Assembly: GCA_028335825.1 (NCBI GenBank)
Contig: JAIOKI010000022.1
Span: forward strand, 186,001 to 250,000
Length of the DNA stretch: 64,000 nt
DNA from: Nosema muscidifuracis
Lineage: Eukaryota; Microsporidia; Nosematidae
Direction of reading: 5' to 3'
Numbering within the stretch: position 1 is the stretch's first letter; each line of letters opens with the position of its first letter. The position numbers and the translations under genes are program-made. Below, in pieces: positions 1 through 11,760 of this stretch. Under the pieces are notes generated by a model that saw nothing but the letters and a program-made list of their open reading frames with translations, was not told the DNA's origin and ran no database searches.

Positions 1-719
1 TCACGATAGCCACAGAAAAGACTGGAGATATCTGTTTAGATTGAAGCATACATCTAGTCTATAGTCTTAAAAAAGACATTGAAGAGTATTTCACTTGACT
101 ACAGAAGAGATAAAGAACTTAATAGCGGCGGCAGAACATTTAAAGAAAACATTTGAGGAAATACAAATGAAAGAGAAGAGCCCAGCCCTAGCTGTACCAA
201 AAGCATAAACGTTAATGGCTTCATAATTATATTATTTTAAGCACTTATATGAACGATACCAAAAGAAAAGTTTTAAGTGATCAGAACCATGCTAGAAGAT
301 TTTGAGTTTTTATGTATGGCTTAAAGATAGAAAGTATTGTGTAAGATAAGAAAAAGAAATTCATTTTAAGAATTAGAAGATAAATATGAACAACAAAAAA
401 ATGCGGGAAAATTGTTTAAACGGTAAAGTAATCGTTGATTGTGTCAAATAATGCCAAAATATGTTTGTATTTATATATTTTTATTGTTACATTAGAAAGA
501 ATGTTGAGCTTATCATAAAAATATGTATGTTCAATGAATTGTATGGAAGAGATTAATAGTAGTTAAGTGTCAATATAGTAACGAGGATAAATTTAGAAAT
601 AAAACTTGGTGTAAATTTTATTGTAAAAGAGAATAGTTTAGTAGTAAATGAGTAAAGTTGAATATAAAAAATATGCATACGAGTTTAAGGGTGTTTTTAT
701 TATGGATAAATATGAGATT
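1..719. other. gene-free degenerate sequence
   Basis: No open frame of useful length and no recognisable protein motif was seen on either strand. The base composition resembles the decayed element sequence that follows, so this is probably more of the same Gypsy-like relic, but that is inference. Confidence 0.4.
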
Positions 720-1350
720 AGGTATTGCCTGATAGAGTAATTTAAAATAAGTTTACAACCATGCAAGAACGTTTTAAAAAGAGTTAAATAAATCCTCAGG
801 CACTTATAAGAAGACGGAAAATTATTTAAAGAATTAAGTATAAGAAAGATTATTAAAAAGATGAATTCTAACTGAAGAACCTTGTTAAGATTTTTTTATA
901 GCTTGATGATGGCTTTGAATGATATTGCCAAGAAAGATGACTATAGACTAACTGATATTAAAGGTGTGATTAGAGTAACGCAAGGTGAAGAATTTATGAC
1001 AGTATTTGATATAAAGAATTCATTTTATAGTATTGAGAGTAAGGAGGTGTTTAGAATAAAACAGTGTTCAAATTTAATGGTAGGGCTTATTAATGGAACT
1101 CTATGATATGAGAGATAGTAAGATGTAGAGATAAACGTGGATGATACTACATTATATAATAAAATATTGTAAACATGATAGAATAGTTAATAAAGTATTA
1201 AGATTAAGAAGAAATAAAATGAAACTAAATATAGCAAAACTTCTTTTTTGATAGAAGGAAGTTAGATTATTATGTGTCACTTTAATGTAAGAGATATGAA
1301 GCCTTGAAGCTTTTGTTGCCAAATAAAATTACTTATGGATTGTAATTTGA
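720..1350 (+). mobile_element. Ty3/Gypsy-type LTR retrotransposon fossil (reverse transcriptase part)
   Basis: A translated patch at about 882-1106 reads as the palm region of a Ty3/Gypsy reverse transcriptase: a DYRL-type start of the region, then an F-x-V-F-D-I-K-x-S-F-Y motif corresponding to the family's DLKSGY/DLKDGF catalytic aspartate block. Weaker similarity continues to about 1330, over the region that carries the second catalytic motif and the segment before RNase H. No LTR was found at either side. The copy is clearly broken many times and old, with base composition close to its surroundings. Exact ends cannot be fixed by eye. Confidence 0.6.
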
Positions 1351-2379
1351 GTTTAAGCAATATGTGCGAGATAATGGTGTATTATGAACTAAGAAAAAAG
1401 ATATTATCGGTCTGGTATAAAATATCGAATATATAATCTGGAAACGAGTGTCAGAAATGACTAAATAAGTACCTCTAGATATTTAGAAAAAGTTGGATTA
1501 AATATGTTGGAGTTTTGAAAAGAAAAAATGTTTGTAATCGTATCGTGAGACTATCTTACCAAAAGATTTCGAGAAAGGCTATTAGAGGGCAAGCGTGTGT
1601 CTGGGATTGTTGAGTTTCTTTAAAAAAAATTAACATGAATAATGAAGAGAATTCCGTAATACGTAGGTTATTTAGTTATGTAGAACGCTAAAAGTTAAAC
1701 ACAAGAAAGTTAGCTTTGAAGCGCATAGAAATGATTCGTGAATGAAAAGAATTATCAGAATAATTAGAGATGGTATATTAAAAAAACAAAGAAGAAAAAA
1801 ATGTTGAAAAAACTTATTAAGCAACTGAGAATTTTAATTTAAATTTTATACTAAAATTAAAAATACACGAAGCGATGTATGATATAGCAGGAGTAGTTAT
1901 AAAAATAGTTCAAAATAAAGTTACGCTAAACATTTCAAATGATGATTATCTGACTGGATGTCGCAAGCATAATAAAAAAAGATTTTTAGATTTTGATAGA
2001 ATAGTGTAAATATACCTCCATGACTTTTATTTAGTTAGTCTTGATAATGAAGACTAGTTAAAGAGATACTATAATTTAAAAAATGTTTTAGGAGAATAGC
2101 TTTCGAAGGTAAGATGTTGTATTCAGATATTTCATTAATTCTTAATTATTTTAAGCATTTATAATATTTTTGTAAAGTAAAAAAACTAAATGTTAGATAT
2201 ATTTGTTATACCATAATATTGTGTAAAATTGTGTTTTCCTAAAAAATATTTATAATTATTATGGATTAAAAATTCCAGCAGTATATTTAGATAATAACAC
2301 GAATAATTTAAAATAATTAAAGAAATATATATTCCAACAAAGAAAAATTATATTTCTTTGGTTTTCTATCAAATTGCAT
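1351..2379. other. degenerate, mostly unassigned
   Basis: No intact gene. The stretch at about 1540-1700 has slightly higher complexity and could be more retroelement sequence (Gypsy 3' pol or LINE), but no diagnostic motif could be secured. The last 250 bases are plain A+T-rich spacer. Confidence 0.35.
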
Positions 2380-2605
2380 TTATTTTTCTTCTATGTTTTC
2401 ATTATACTGCAAATATCGTTTCCCAATAGTTTTAGAAATGTACAGGTGCATAGATGGTAAAATTACTTTGTTATAAACTAATTGTTCTTCTTCAGTTAGC
2501 TTTAAATTTGAAAACTTTATTGGTATTTTACGTATCTTCAAAAGTATTTTATAACTAAAGTAGAAGTAAATACTTAGATCTTCTGCTTGACAATTTAAAA
2601 ATTAA
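2380..2605 (-). pseudogene. coding-like patch, unidentified
   Basis: On the minus strand a frame stays open for about 75 codons and ends in TAA at 2380-2382. It has protein-like composition: a charged TEEEQ stretch followed by hydrophobic and aromatic residues, ending NENIEEK. It lacks a start codon, and its upstream side on this strand (2606-2760) looks decayed, with fragments such as an LFSLLAVIENG stretch in another frame. I do not recognise the family. It may be the 3' end of a dead host gene or of an element; open length alone is weak evidence in A+T-rich DNA. Confidence 0.25.
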
Positions 2606-4269
2606 CATTATAATCATATATGCTTTAAATTAAATCATTTAGTGTTATTTTGTGGTGCCGTTCTCTATAACTGCTAATAGTGAGAACAAGTCACCTATAT
2701 GTTTGTTATTTTATTTAAATAGTTTTAATTGTTTCTTTTTGTTGCCATTATTTATTGATTTTTTCTTTGATTCATGTTCCTTCTATTCGGATCCTACTTT
2801 TATATCTGATTTTTAATATTCATTTAAAGTTTCGTTTTTTATTTATAAAATTATTAAATTAAAGAGAACTCGAGAAGTAACGTCTTCCTGGCATCTGTTT
2901 ATTGTAATTGAGTAGCATTATTTATTATATCTTATGCTACTAAATTATCATTAAATATTTTTGTTAGCAAGTAACCATTTCTTATTTTAATCAGAATGCT
3001 TGAATAACTTATGGATAATGTTGTTAGTTGAAGTTTTAAAGATAGGTTAGAGATTTTTCTTCAAGATCAAAGATATACTTAAAGTGTGTTTATACAAATG
3101 GGCTTTTTTAGAAGTAAGCAATAGTCACCTTCTCATAATTTCTTCTTTTATATATTCTTATATCATTATATAACAATTCCAGTGTTAAATAGACTGGTTT
3201 TGAAAAATAGAGCGTTGGAATCTATCAATTTTAAGTGTTAATATCACATATACAGCTTTAGATTATGGAAGTAAGCAGATAGCATTGTGAGGAATGAAAC
3301 TAGATTATAAATAAAAGTATTCTAATAAAAATATATTTTAAATTCAAAAGAAGGAATGATCCAAAGTTTTCCGATCCAAGCAACTACTACTTAGATTTCT
3401 AAAAACTACTTCTAATGCGAATCTCTACGTTTGAATTCAAATTTGTTCTGAATAAAGAAGCTTTTTTTAATATTTAAAAAACAATAATTAATGACTATAA
3501 GTAATTACATAACAAAACTATTTCTTAAAGCTGTTATTTAATAAACTCATTCCTATGTTAGGATTATGTTTTATGAAACTACCGAATATCTAATTCTCAT
3601 TTTAATTTAAACATAAACATCGGTAAGGAATGACATTTTTAAATGTTAATATTTTATTGTGAGATTTATATTATTTTATGACTATATTTTTACCTTCTTT
3701 AGAATAAATACTGTCTTTATTCGCATAATTTTATCGTAAGATTCTAAGCATTATTTATCATTATATTATCATCATTGAAAATATAATTAATGAGATCTAA
3801 GTTTTTTTTCATTTCATAGTTTAAGAAGAGTAAAAATTAAAAAAAATAATCCTACTTCCTCTAAGCGTATATACTCCCGTCTTATCTTTTTTTTTCACCT
3901 GCCTTATTAAGTTTTCTTTTCATTAAAGGTAAATTCAGCTTTTGTCTAAATATATTTTGATTCAGGTAAAATAAAAGAAAGAATTATTTTTATTTAGTGT
4001 AAATCTATGTTTTTGAAAGATAAATATCCATAAAACTATTCAAACAGATATGCTTATTCTTTGTATTCTCTCTTTCTATCATAAAGCGATAATTTGGATT
4101 AATTAATAAGTTATACTTTTCTTTTCCTCCGCTTTTTGAAAAAAAAATGACCGAAAACATAATATTAAAAATATAATGACTATCGAAACGTAAAAATCAA
4201 CATTTCCTCAATTGAAGTATATCTAAAAACATAAATTTATATGACAAATTTATTAAAGTACTATAATTG
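2606..4269. other. gene-free A+T-rich stretch
   Basis: No supported gene, RNA or element. Both strands are closed at short intervals and no motif stands out. Probably fully decayed element or spacer sequence. Confidence 0.4.
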
Positions 4270-4990
4270 CTATTGTTTTCTTCGGATTTTGTTTATTAGA
4301 CCACATAACCTAAAGTTCTGATATATGTATCGGTTTCTGTATAAAAAACTGAATGACTTACATTTTCGTGATTCAACTTAAATAAGCAAATATTGTTGAA
4401 TAATCTTGCCGCATGTATGTTAAAATAGTTTTATCGTGTGCAAGTTTTTCTAATTATCTCATTCAGTGTATTTCAAGAACGATATTTGACAATTTCGAAA
4501 AAAGATATACTCTGTCCCTTGCCATCCGTTGAATAAGCTTTATATTCAGGAATCTGTCACAATGATAATTGTTTGTAATCAAAAAAGTTTATTAATTTAA
4601 ACATACATCCTTACCACCATTTATCGAATCTAGCATAACACTTTGTTATCGTTGATAAAGAAGCATCTAATTTTATGGTCTTGAATATATTTGGACTATC
4701 TTTGCACCATTTATGTAATATAAGAAGAAGTTCTTTTACGCTTAGATAAGACATGATAAAAAACTTACTTAGATAAAAATAGCATCATTCGAACATTTTT
4801 TACACTTAAGACAATAACGATATTATACAAGCCATTGGTTCAAAAACTTACTGTAAATTGATTTTTTTCAGAAATTTTTGTTCTAATAAAAACTTTATCA
4901 ACAATCTTTCATCATAAATAATCTTTTTTAATTCAGGAATTTTTATTTTAGAGGATATAAATTATTTATTTTTTCAAAAAGTAAGGGTAA
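4270..4990 (-). mobile_element. decayed Merlin (IS1016/IS1595-like) DNA transposon
   Basis: Read on the minus strand, about 4750-4600 gives a helix-turn-helix-like stretch (LLLILHKWCKDSP, then an LSTIT turn) typical of the segment before the DDE domain in Merlin/ISXO2-type transposases. Towards about 4370 there is a patch resembling the conserved VNHSxxFVDPETGxHTxxIE block (here NHENVSHSVF, then TYIRTLG). The reading frame is broken in several places. The copy is paralogous to the one at 20060-20620: both share the same stretch around the 'HKWCK' codons at nucleotide level. Terminal inverted repeats were not identified. A plain DNA transposon, long inactive. Confidence 0.6.
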
Positions 4991-5169
4991 GTAAATAAGA
5001 AATTTATCCTATATTCTAATATCTTTCTTGTACAAAAATAATGACTTATGAAAAGTAAAAAAAACATTCAAGATTTTTTAAAAACGAATAAATCTAATCT
5101 TGATTATATTTTTCATTTACATTACTGTAATAATTAGCATCATATTAAAAGTTTTTGGCATATTAACAA

Positions 5170-5720
5170 CAGCATATTTAAAAAAAATTAAATAAAAAAC
5201 CTGCAAAAGATTTCAATTGTGCCAAATTGTATACTCATGTTTCTTTTAGCATCCATTCACATACACTTAATATTCTGAATATGAATTTCTCTATTTTTGA
5301 GATCGACAAAATTTAAAGAGTGGGTTTAAACTAACATACCGATAATTAATTTTATCAGATTAAAAGACATGATATGTTCATTGACCATATATATTATGAG
5401 TTCCGAGAAGGTATCATCTTTTGTTAATTATTCCAATGTCTATTTTTCTATTGGTAACAATTATAAATATACATCTAGTAAAGACCTTTCTTCATTCCAA
5501 AGATCTGAATTATTCAACATTATGTTTTCTTCTGAAAAAACATAGATTCATCAGATTACACAATCTTAGCTTCTCCGTATTCATAAATTCTACCTATTTA
5601 AAATTCGAGCATCTTATCGACATTATCTAACATATCACTTTTAAACTTGGGCGTCAGGTTTTATTTGTTTTTTATTTATTACCATTCTCTGATGATTTTT
5701 GTTTGTTCTTATTGTTCAGA
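5170..5720 (-). mobile_element. decayed Merlin DNA transposon, DDE domain
   Basis: Minus-strand translation shows two diagnostic blocks of ISXO2/Merlin transposases. One is a first catalytic block at about 5590-5480, GEAKIV followed by SDESMFF and K-rich residues (family: GxVExDExxFxxRKxxxG). The other is a late block at about 5330-5230, HSLNFVDLKNR followed by HIQNIK and MDAKRN (family: NHSxxFVxPxTGxHTQxIExxWxxxKR). They are interrupted by stops and small frame changes, so the element is dead. It lies in the same orientation as the copy at 4270-4990 but is a different lineage. The 5' part of the transposase is probably beyond 5700, too decayed to trace. Confidence 0.7.
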
Positions 5721-6330
5721 CAGTAATATTTATATAAAAAAGCTGAACAAGAGAAAATTTAACTGTATTCTTTTTACTAAGAAATATCAAATCCATATAT
5801 AGCCATTTAATGATGTATCGTCGTCAATTAATTGCATCAACTGAATGCATTTAGACATTTCACTTTGTTTTTATAAGTTTAATAAAAGCAAAAAAACTTA
5901 AATATTTCAAATTTTTTTCAAGTGTAAATTCTAAATGATAAATTTTATTATAATCAAAATCTAGTTAATCTCTATTATTTTAAAATAAATTTTCAAAAAA
6001 TATTTTTTTACAGTGAGACTAATAAATATAGACATTTCAGCTATATTTTTATTTAAAATTTAATAAGCAATCATTTTGTACCAGAAAATAATTTCCGATT
6101 ATTATATCTAACAAAATCTATCGGGACATAACTTTATGTTGTGCAATATATTTTTCTCATTTAATCTAAATTTTGCAAGGCAAATATGTGTGTAGATTCT
6201 AATTTTCATCACTAAAGATGGTATTTATTCAAGAAATGTTTCTTTTTGTAAGTTCATCTTAATTGAATCTTCTTTTTTATATGCGATTCAGTTGCTCTTG
6301 ATTTTAATTTAGCTTCATTATCATTGATTC
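5721..6330. other. gene-free A+T-rich stretch
   Basis: No supported gene. It may hold the remnants of the N-terminal half of the neighbouring Merlin transposase on the minus strand, but nothing diagnostic is visible. Confidence 0.35.
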
Positions 6331-6723
6331 TTACAAATATGGGAATAGAAATATTTTTTTCATTATTATACACATACTCTTATTATGTAGTGCGTCGTTA
6401 TTATTTTTTTTCAAATCATTGTCTTGATTTATGTCAACACCACCATTTTGATATTTTTCATTTTTATGCTTATTATCTTTATCTAATCTATATTTGTTAG
6501 CGTCATAAAAATTGGTAGTATGATTTATATACCATTTTTGTGAGTTAAAATTATTTTTTGTATATTTATTGATAGTTTGTCTAGACTTGATAAGAGATTC
6601 GAATATGTGACCGTTTTCAGGTAATTTATAGCTTTTTTTTATTTAAAGAGCTTTAGAATTATCTAGGCTTCTCATTATCCGTTGAAAAATTTCTTTTCTG
6701 TTAGTATTTTTAGTGGCATTCAT
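6331..6723 (-). pseudogene. small unidentified gene with one in-frame stop
   Basis: Starting from an ATG at 6723-6721 (product begins MNATKNTNRKEIFQRIM), the minus-strand frame runs 130 codons to TAA at 6331-6333, interrupted by a single in-frame TAA at about codon 27. The part after that stop is a continuous 103-codon frame with a mixed charged/aromatic composition (KLPENGHIFESL near its start; Asn/Lys/Asp-rich later), so the two parts read as one former protein. There is no signal peptide or membrane helix except a hydrophobic last ten residues (KKIFLFPYL). I do not recognise the family. It may be a recently killed host gene among element fossils, or a frame open by chance. Confidence 0.35.
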
Positions 6724-7329
6724 ATTAAAGCAAAAAATAATTTACATATGTTAAAATATTAATCAATGTATTCCTAAAATTTTATATACTTAATTTGTTT
6801 TATTTTTTTCTAATTTTTCATATATCATTCTTTATTTCTCTTGGTATACAATGCTTTTAATGTCTTATATTAAGTTAAAAGATACTAGTTCTAATTTATT
6901 ATAATTCCAACTGTTTAGGGTTTCTATTTTTCAAACCACTCAATCGTATCTATTTCATTTATTGATGATTTAATTTTCTCTTTTAGCTCTTACATCTTTT
7001 TTGGGTAATATCAAGTAGTATAGCTTCAATTTTATTTATTTATTTTCTCAGTCTTTGATATCAAATTGACATGACTTCAAGAAGTCGTTTTAGTTCAAAG
7101 GTATTTTTCTGACCCGCTTGGATTATTATGATAAACGACCTCAACATTAGTCTCTAGATGAATTTTATGAGAAAAATTCAAGAGTTTTTTAAAGAAATGG
7201 ATTGATAAAACGTGATTTAACATAAAAATCTCTATAAATTGTTTTAACCACTTTTTTGTATAAATGAAACAATACGGCCAGGAATTGAGCACAATATTGC
7301 TTTCTATGAGAATAAAAATGTTTTATAAT
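6724..7329. other. gene-free stretch
   Basis: Nothing recognisable. An open frame of 65 codons on the minus strand at 7095-7292 has no family features and is most likely a chance frame. Confidence 0.35.
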
Positions 7330-7950
7330 GATCTAGTCAACTAAGATCATTTTAACCAGGCGAAGAGAACAGTAGACCACACGATTATGAGGGGTGAAAG
7401 ATGTTAGGTCATGACAATATGAGAATACATAATGAATAGTCAAGTGCAGTTACTTACTAATGTGTAAAAAATTTAGAGAATATAGTACAACTAATTGTCT
7501 CAGAACAAATTTTTAAAAAAAGTTGACACTAAAATAAATACGGACATCAAAGTCAAGTAGAATAAACCTGATATAGTTGTTATCTATAGACATAAAAATA
7601 GATTTTAATTGTCAAAATAGGAGTTGCGCCACAAGATAATCTCCAGCAAGGTGAATCCGAAAAAGTCGAGAAAATATTATTTACTTGAAAATGAACACTC
7701 TCTCTAATACATAGCTTAAAAGTAAAATAATTTTGTTCATATATATGGGATGAAATAACAACAAATTACCTTATAAAATTTAGAATGGCGCTAGATATAA
7801 TTCCTCGTATACAGACCTATATTCAATCAATTACTCTAATAAGACTCTGAAAAAATTTCTAGAAGCTTAAGAAATATCAATGAGCAGTGGAAGGTAGAAT
7901 ATCCATTCACTGATATTAATTTGACAGACAATAGCCACAAATAAATTTAT
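7330..7950 (+). mobile_element. 5'-truncated copy of the R2/R4-like LINE (3' end only)
   Basis: The plus strand matches the C-terminal third of the complete LINE protein encoded at 26243-28972. Visible in order are the segment after the zinc knuckle (MLGHD then MRIHNE, against MLGFDYMKRHNE), the endonuclease block (NKPDIVV, against NKPDILV), a lysine-rich KSRKYYLLENE-like patch (against KLRKYDLLANELG), an AYIQSI-like patch and a final DINLT before the stop. It stops at the same 3' boundary as the complete copy, while the 5' two thirds are missing, the usual outcome of incomplete target-primed reverse transcription. It carries several stops and frame changes and its composition has drifted to the local A+T level, so it is an old insertion. 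Confidence 0.75.
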
Positions 7951-8202
7951 TGTGTTTTCACTTTGTTAAAGTAAACATTCGGCGATTTAGATGATAGATA
8001 ATTGTCTTAATAAAACTACTTTTATATAGTGTGATATATTATAACATATCACTACGTTTTCCTTTCAATTTTATTACATCAGGATCATAAACAAATACAT
8101 AATTAAATTGAAAAAGGAAGCTGTCTAGAAATATTCAAAAATGTTAACAATCGAAGAATAGGAGAAAGCTTCGTAGAAATTTAAATAAGAATAAATCTAA
8201 AA

Positions 8203-8392
8203 ACAATTGCTAAAAGAAGGATATATGTTTTATTTAAGAAGATTATAAGTAACCTAGAGAAGAAGAGATTAGGTGAGCAATCATATAGAAAGGGTACAGA
8301 GAGCCACAAGAATGAGTACCGAAATAAGGTTAAAAGTTTAGTTGAATTTTATTTGAAATTTAACAAAGTTCCAGTAATACAGGACAAACTTG
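8203..8392 (+). repeat. direct repeat, copy 1 (flanks a Gypsy fragment)
   Basis: About 190 bases here recur at 10232-10394 in the same orientation with roughly 85-90 percent identity by eye, with one deletion in copy 2. Copy 1 lies at the start of the gag region and copy 2 follows directly after the reverse transcriptase patch. This is not a normal LTR pair, since it contains coding-like gag sequence. It suggests two copies of the same family laid head to tail, with the junction inside the reverse transcriptase of the first. Confidence 0.65.
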
Positions 8393-10231
8393 GATTCAAA
8401 TGCAAATCAAATGTATTAGAAGAGGGAAACAAGAATAATGAAAAAATTAATTTAGGTGAGACAATTATGTTTAAATACAGAATTGAAGACATTAAATTAG
8501 ATGTTGAAAAAAGAATAAAAATTATAAGAAATATAAGAGATCTAACAGAAGATGAGTTAGAGAGATGACTAGAAGACTTTGAAAGAATTAGTCAAAATAA
8601 ACAATGAGATTTAAGAAAGCAATTAATAGCTTTAAAGAAAGTTATTAGGGATCAGAACCTGCAAAATATTTTTTCATATCCAGATTTTGAAAAGATAAAA
8701 AAAGAAATTAAAAATAATGTAGTGTGTAAAACAAGCTCTAGTTTAATACAAATGAGACTCAACAAATGTATTCAGCAAGATTATACGTACATAAGAGATT
8801 ATGTAAGTGAGTTGAAAATGCTAATAGACAAGTATGCTGAAATTGAAGGATTATCAAGGATTGAGTATAACAGGATATTAAAAGAATCCTTTTTCCAAGG
8901 TCTAGTATTTCATATTAGAATGAAATTAATAGTGAAAATATCTAATAAATGATTCTAGTGATAGAGAATATTGAAGGAAATATAACCTTAGAAGCAGATA
9001 AAAGAGGAACTAGAATCGAGGATTATAAAAGAAAAGGAAGTAAGAACTTTGTCAATAATAAGTGGTGTACTTTACATAAAAATAATAGCCATGGTTCGGA
9101 GGATTTTTTAGTTTTACAAAACCTCACACCAGATCAATTAAAAAAAAGAGAAGTGGAATATAAAATAAAAGAAATGAAAGAAAAGATAAGACTTATGTAA
9201 TGAACGAAAGAAAATTAGAACAATTTGATCTGGAAATTGTTGGAAAAAAACCGATGTTAAAATCATGCTTGACACCGTGGCATGCAGAATTTTTATCAGT
9301 AAGAAAATTGTGAACGCATAAAAGTTAACAATAAGAGAAGATAAGCCGATCAAAATTTTAACAGCGAACAATCAAGAAGTAAGGGTAACATCTGTAGTTG
9401 AAACCTCACTGAAGTTGAATGGTCTAGGAAAAGAATTCTATGTAACTCTCTATATATTAGAGAATTGTACGGCTGATATAATATTAGGGAATACCTTTAT
9501 CTTTGGAAATGAGGTAGTATTGGATTTTAAAAACAACGTCATTACAATTGGTTCTGAAAAGGTAAATATTTTAGAGGCTAACAGAAAACTCAATGAAGAA
9601 GATGTTCTTTGAAAGCTTAGGATTATTTAGAGAAGATGAAGATTAAGAATTAAAGGGTTTAATTTATGGTTATAAAAAATTAAGAAAAGAAGGGTATAAA
9701 AGAATTAACAATAAACGATTCGATTAAATCATTATTAGAGACCTATTTTAAGATAGGATACAACAGAAAACTTTAAAGAATTTAAAATTAAAGCAATCCA
9801 TATTAAGGTCAAAGACAACGAAGTTAATTATATAACACCAACACATATATAGTTCCAAAAAAGTATAGGAACCAATGTATAAAAGAAATTGAAAGATTAA
9901 TAAAAGAATATATAATAGAAGAAGTAGATGTGGATGTATTTAGTCTAGCATTTTTTATTGTAAAAAGAAATAACGACTTAAGGCTAGTTATAGATTATAG
10001 AATGTTGAATAAAAAATTATAGATGAAACGTATGAAATACCAAAAATATTTGAAAATTTGTAACAAATTGGTGATAGGAAATATTTTACGAATATCGACT
10101 TAAAAATGGTTTTGACCAGATACTGATCGATGAGAAAAGTAGAAATTTAACAGCATTTAGATTGATGCATAAAATGTATCGTTATAAAAGAGTACCGTTT
10201 GGAATCCATTCTGGACCCAAAATATTTCAAA

Positions 10232-10394
10232 AACAATTGTTAAAAGAAGTATATATATTTTATTTAAGAAGATTATGAGTAACCTAGAGAAGAAGAGATT
10301 AGGTGAGTCATCATATAGAAAGGGTATCGAAATTAAATTAAAAGTTTAGTTGAATATTTTTTGAAGTTTAACAAAGTTCTGTTAATACAGGACA
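10232..10394 (+). repeat. direct repeat, copy 2
   Basis: Second copy of the 8203-8392 sequence, shortened by an internal deletion of a few dozen bases and truncated at 10394, where the LTR of the next, younger element begins. Confidence 0.65.
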
Positions 10395-10734
10395 TGTAGC
10401 CGACGACTCTATGGTTAACTATTCATCGTGTGCAACTAATTACCAAGATAACATTCATCTATGTTCAAAACAGCATATGTAAATAATATAAAACTATATA
10501 AGACAAAGTGCACTTTTGTCAGAAAGAAGTCAATTTGTTTAGAGTCACCGTGGTATTATTACCACATTATCAATTAATCAATGTTATTTATTATTTCTTA
10601 ATAATTGCTTCAATTAATTAATTAAGAATTAATTGTTTAGTTAATACGGAATGATTATTATTCAATTTAGAGAATATTTTTGTAGGAATGTATAAATAAT
10701 TTTGTAATAAATAAACCCATGTTTTATTCCAACA
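10395..10734 (+). repeat. 5' LTR of a younger Gypsy element
   Basis: A 340-base block with LTR structure: it begins TGTAGCC and ends CCAACA (TG...CA ends), has a TATATAAG box at about 10495, an AATAAA signal near 10708, and is followed at once by TTTGGCG, the kind of primer-binding-site leader seen in Ty3/Gypsy elements. It interrupts the older Gypsy copy at 10394. No matching 3' LTR was found in the window, so the element is 5' part only. Confidence 0.6.
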
Positions 10735-11340
10735 ATTTGGCGATGAACGATAAAATTTTTTTCATTTTCAGAAATGAAGAAAAGGATGACCCGCAACAGT
10801 TTTTAGAAGACTTATTAGAGATGGGAAGGATGAATGAATACAGTGAGGGAAAACTGTTATTGATGTTTAAAATGTCTCTGAGAGAAGAGGCTAGAGATTG
10901 GATTATGGCTCAACCAGTGGGGGTAGAGTTTAATGAATTGCTGGAGCGACTCAGAGAGAGGTTTGTGAGTAGCATGGTACTCAAGACTAATTTGGAAAAG
11001 TTGGCTGCATTGAAATATTCAGGAGGTTCAATTCTGAACTATTTGGATAAGATGGCAGCTTTGGCACGGAAAGGAAACATGCCAGATCAGGTGTTGGTAG
11101 CTTTTGTACTGAACGGACTTCCAAACAACTTAGCTAATATTGTCCTGATCAATAATAGGGATGGATTGACGTGGTCCTATATATACAATGCGTTAAGGAA
11201 TATAAATATTGTAGACTGTCAGCCGAAGCAGACGATAACTACGCAGTGTGCAGCGTTAGAAATTGATGCGGTGAGAACTGACCGCCAAAAGCTGAAAGGG
11301 AATGTATATTCAAAGAAAAGATGTTTTATTCCAACAATTT
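10719..11340 (+). mobile_element. Gypsy gag gene, open, younger insertion
   Basis: The frame opens at an ATG just inside the LTR end and reads about 205 residues of a typical Ty3/Gypsy gag capsid domain: a PQQFLEDLLEMGRMNEY start, then WIMAQPVG-EFNELLERLRERF, a YLDKMAALARKGNMPDQ helix and a FVLNGLPNNLA motif. This is the retrotransposon gag architecture (DxxxW/F, LxxxF, GLP-like) that builds the particle shell. The G+C content is clearly above its surroundings, so the insertion is recent. The zinc knuckle and all of pol are absent. The reading frame leaves the family sequence at about 11320, so this is a 5' fragment of an element. Confidence 0.75.
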
Positions 11341-11389
11341 TTCTTGAGATTCAGTATAAAATATTTCTTTAATTACTCAATTCTAAAAT

Positions 11390-11760
11390 ATAAATAGCTG
11401 AAGGAATAGAAGCCTATGCCATTTAATAGAAGACAAGAGAAATTAAATAAATTTAATTATAATAAATCCAGGTCAAGGTAAGTTGAGCAATTATGTATTG
11501 GTTCTTTAGAGTTCTACTTCAGAACAAGCCGCAGTCCTGAGCTTTACGCCAGTCACTTTAAACATGAAAGACATATGACTCTGAAATAAAGAAAAATTAA
11601 GTATAAGAATTTCCTGTTTCAGCTTACATTTCGTATGTAAGAAGATTTTAGGAATAATTGGATGGTTTAGAGATTTTATTGGAAATCACGCAATAATATA
11701 TGATATTTTAAAAAGTAAAAATATCAAATAAATCTCAAAAGAGAGAATAAATGTTGTATA
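11390..11760 (+). mobile_element. Gypsy pol fragment (RT end/RNase H start)
   Basis: At about 11636-11715 the plus strand reads a RRFLGIIGWFRDFIGNHA-type patch, which corresponds to the conserved LQSFLGxxNYYRRFIPNFA segment between reverse transcriptase and RNase H in Ty3/Gypsy polyproteins. The rest is decayed. It may belong to the same older copy that the 10395 element interrupted. Confidence 0.55.

Larger units (their letters stand above)
8203..10394 (+). mobile_element. Ty3/Gypsy LTR retrotransposon fossil, gag to reverse transcriptase
   Basis: In order along the plus strand: a gag-like region (8353-8952, with a leucine-rich helical domain ending FFQGL), a retropepsin region (about 9270-9612, with an LDTxA active-site-like patch and a later ADIILGNTF / VLDF block), and a reverse transcriptase (about 9840-10230, with an RNQCIKEIERL start, VIDYRMLNKK, and a VPFGI-GPKIFQ block). 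RNase H and integrase are absent: the copy is cut off within the reverse transcriptase. It is broken repeatedly and cannot be active. The next element's LTR starts directly after it at 10395. Confidence 0.8.
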
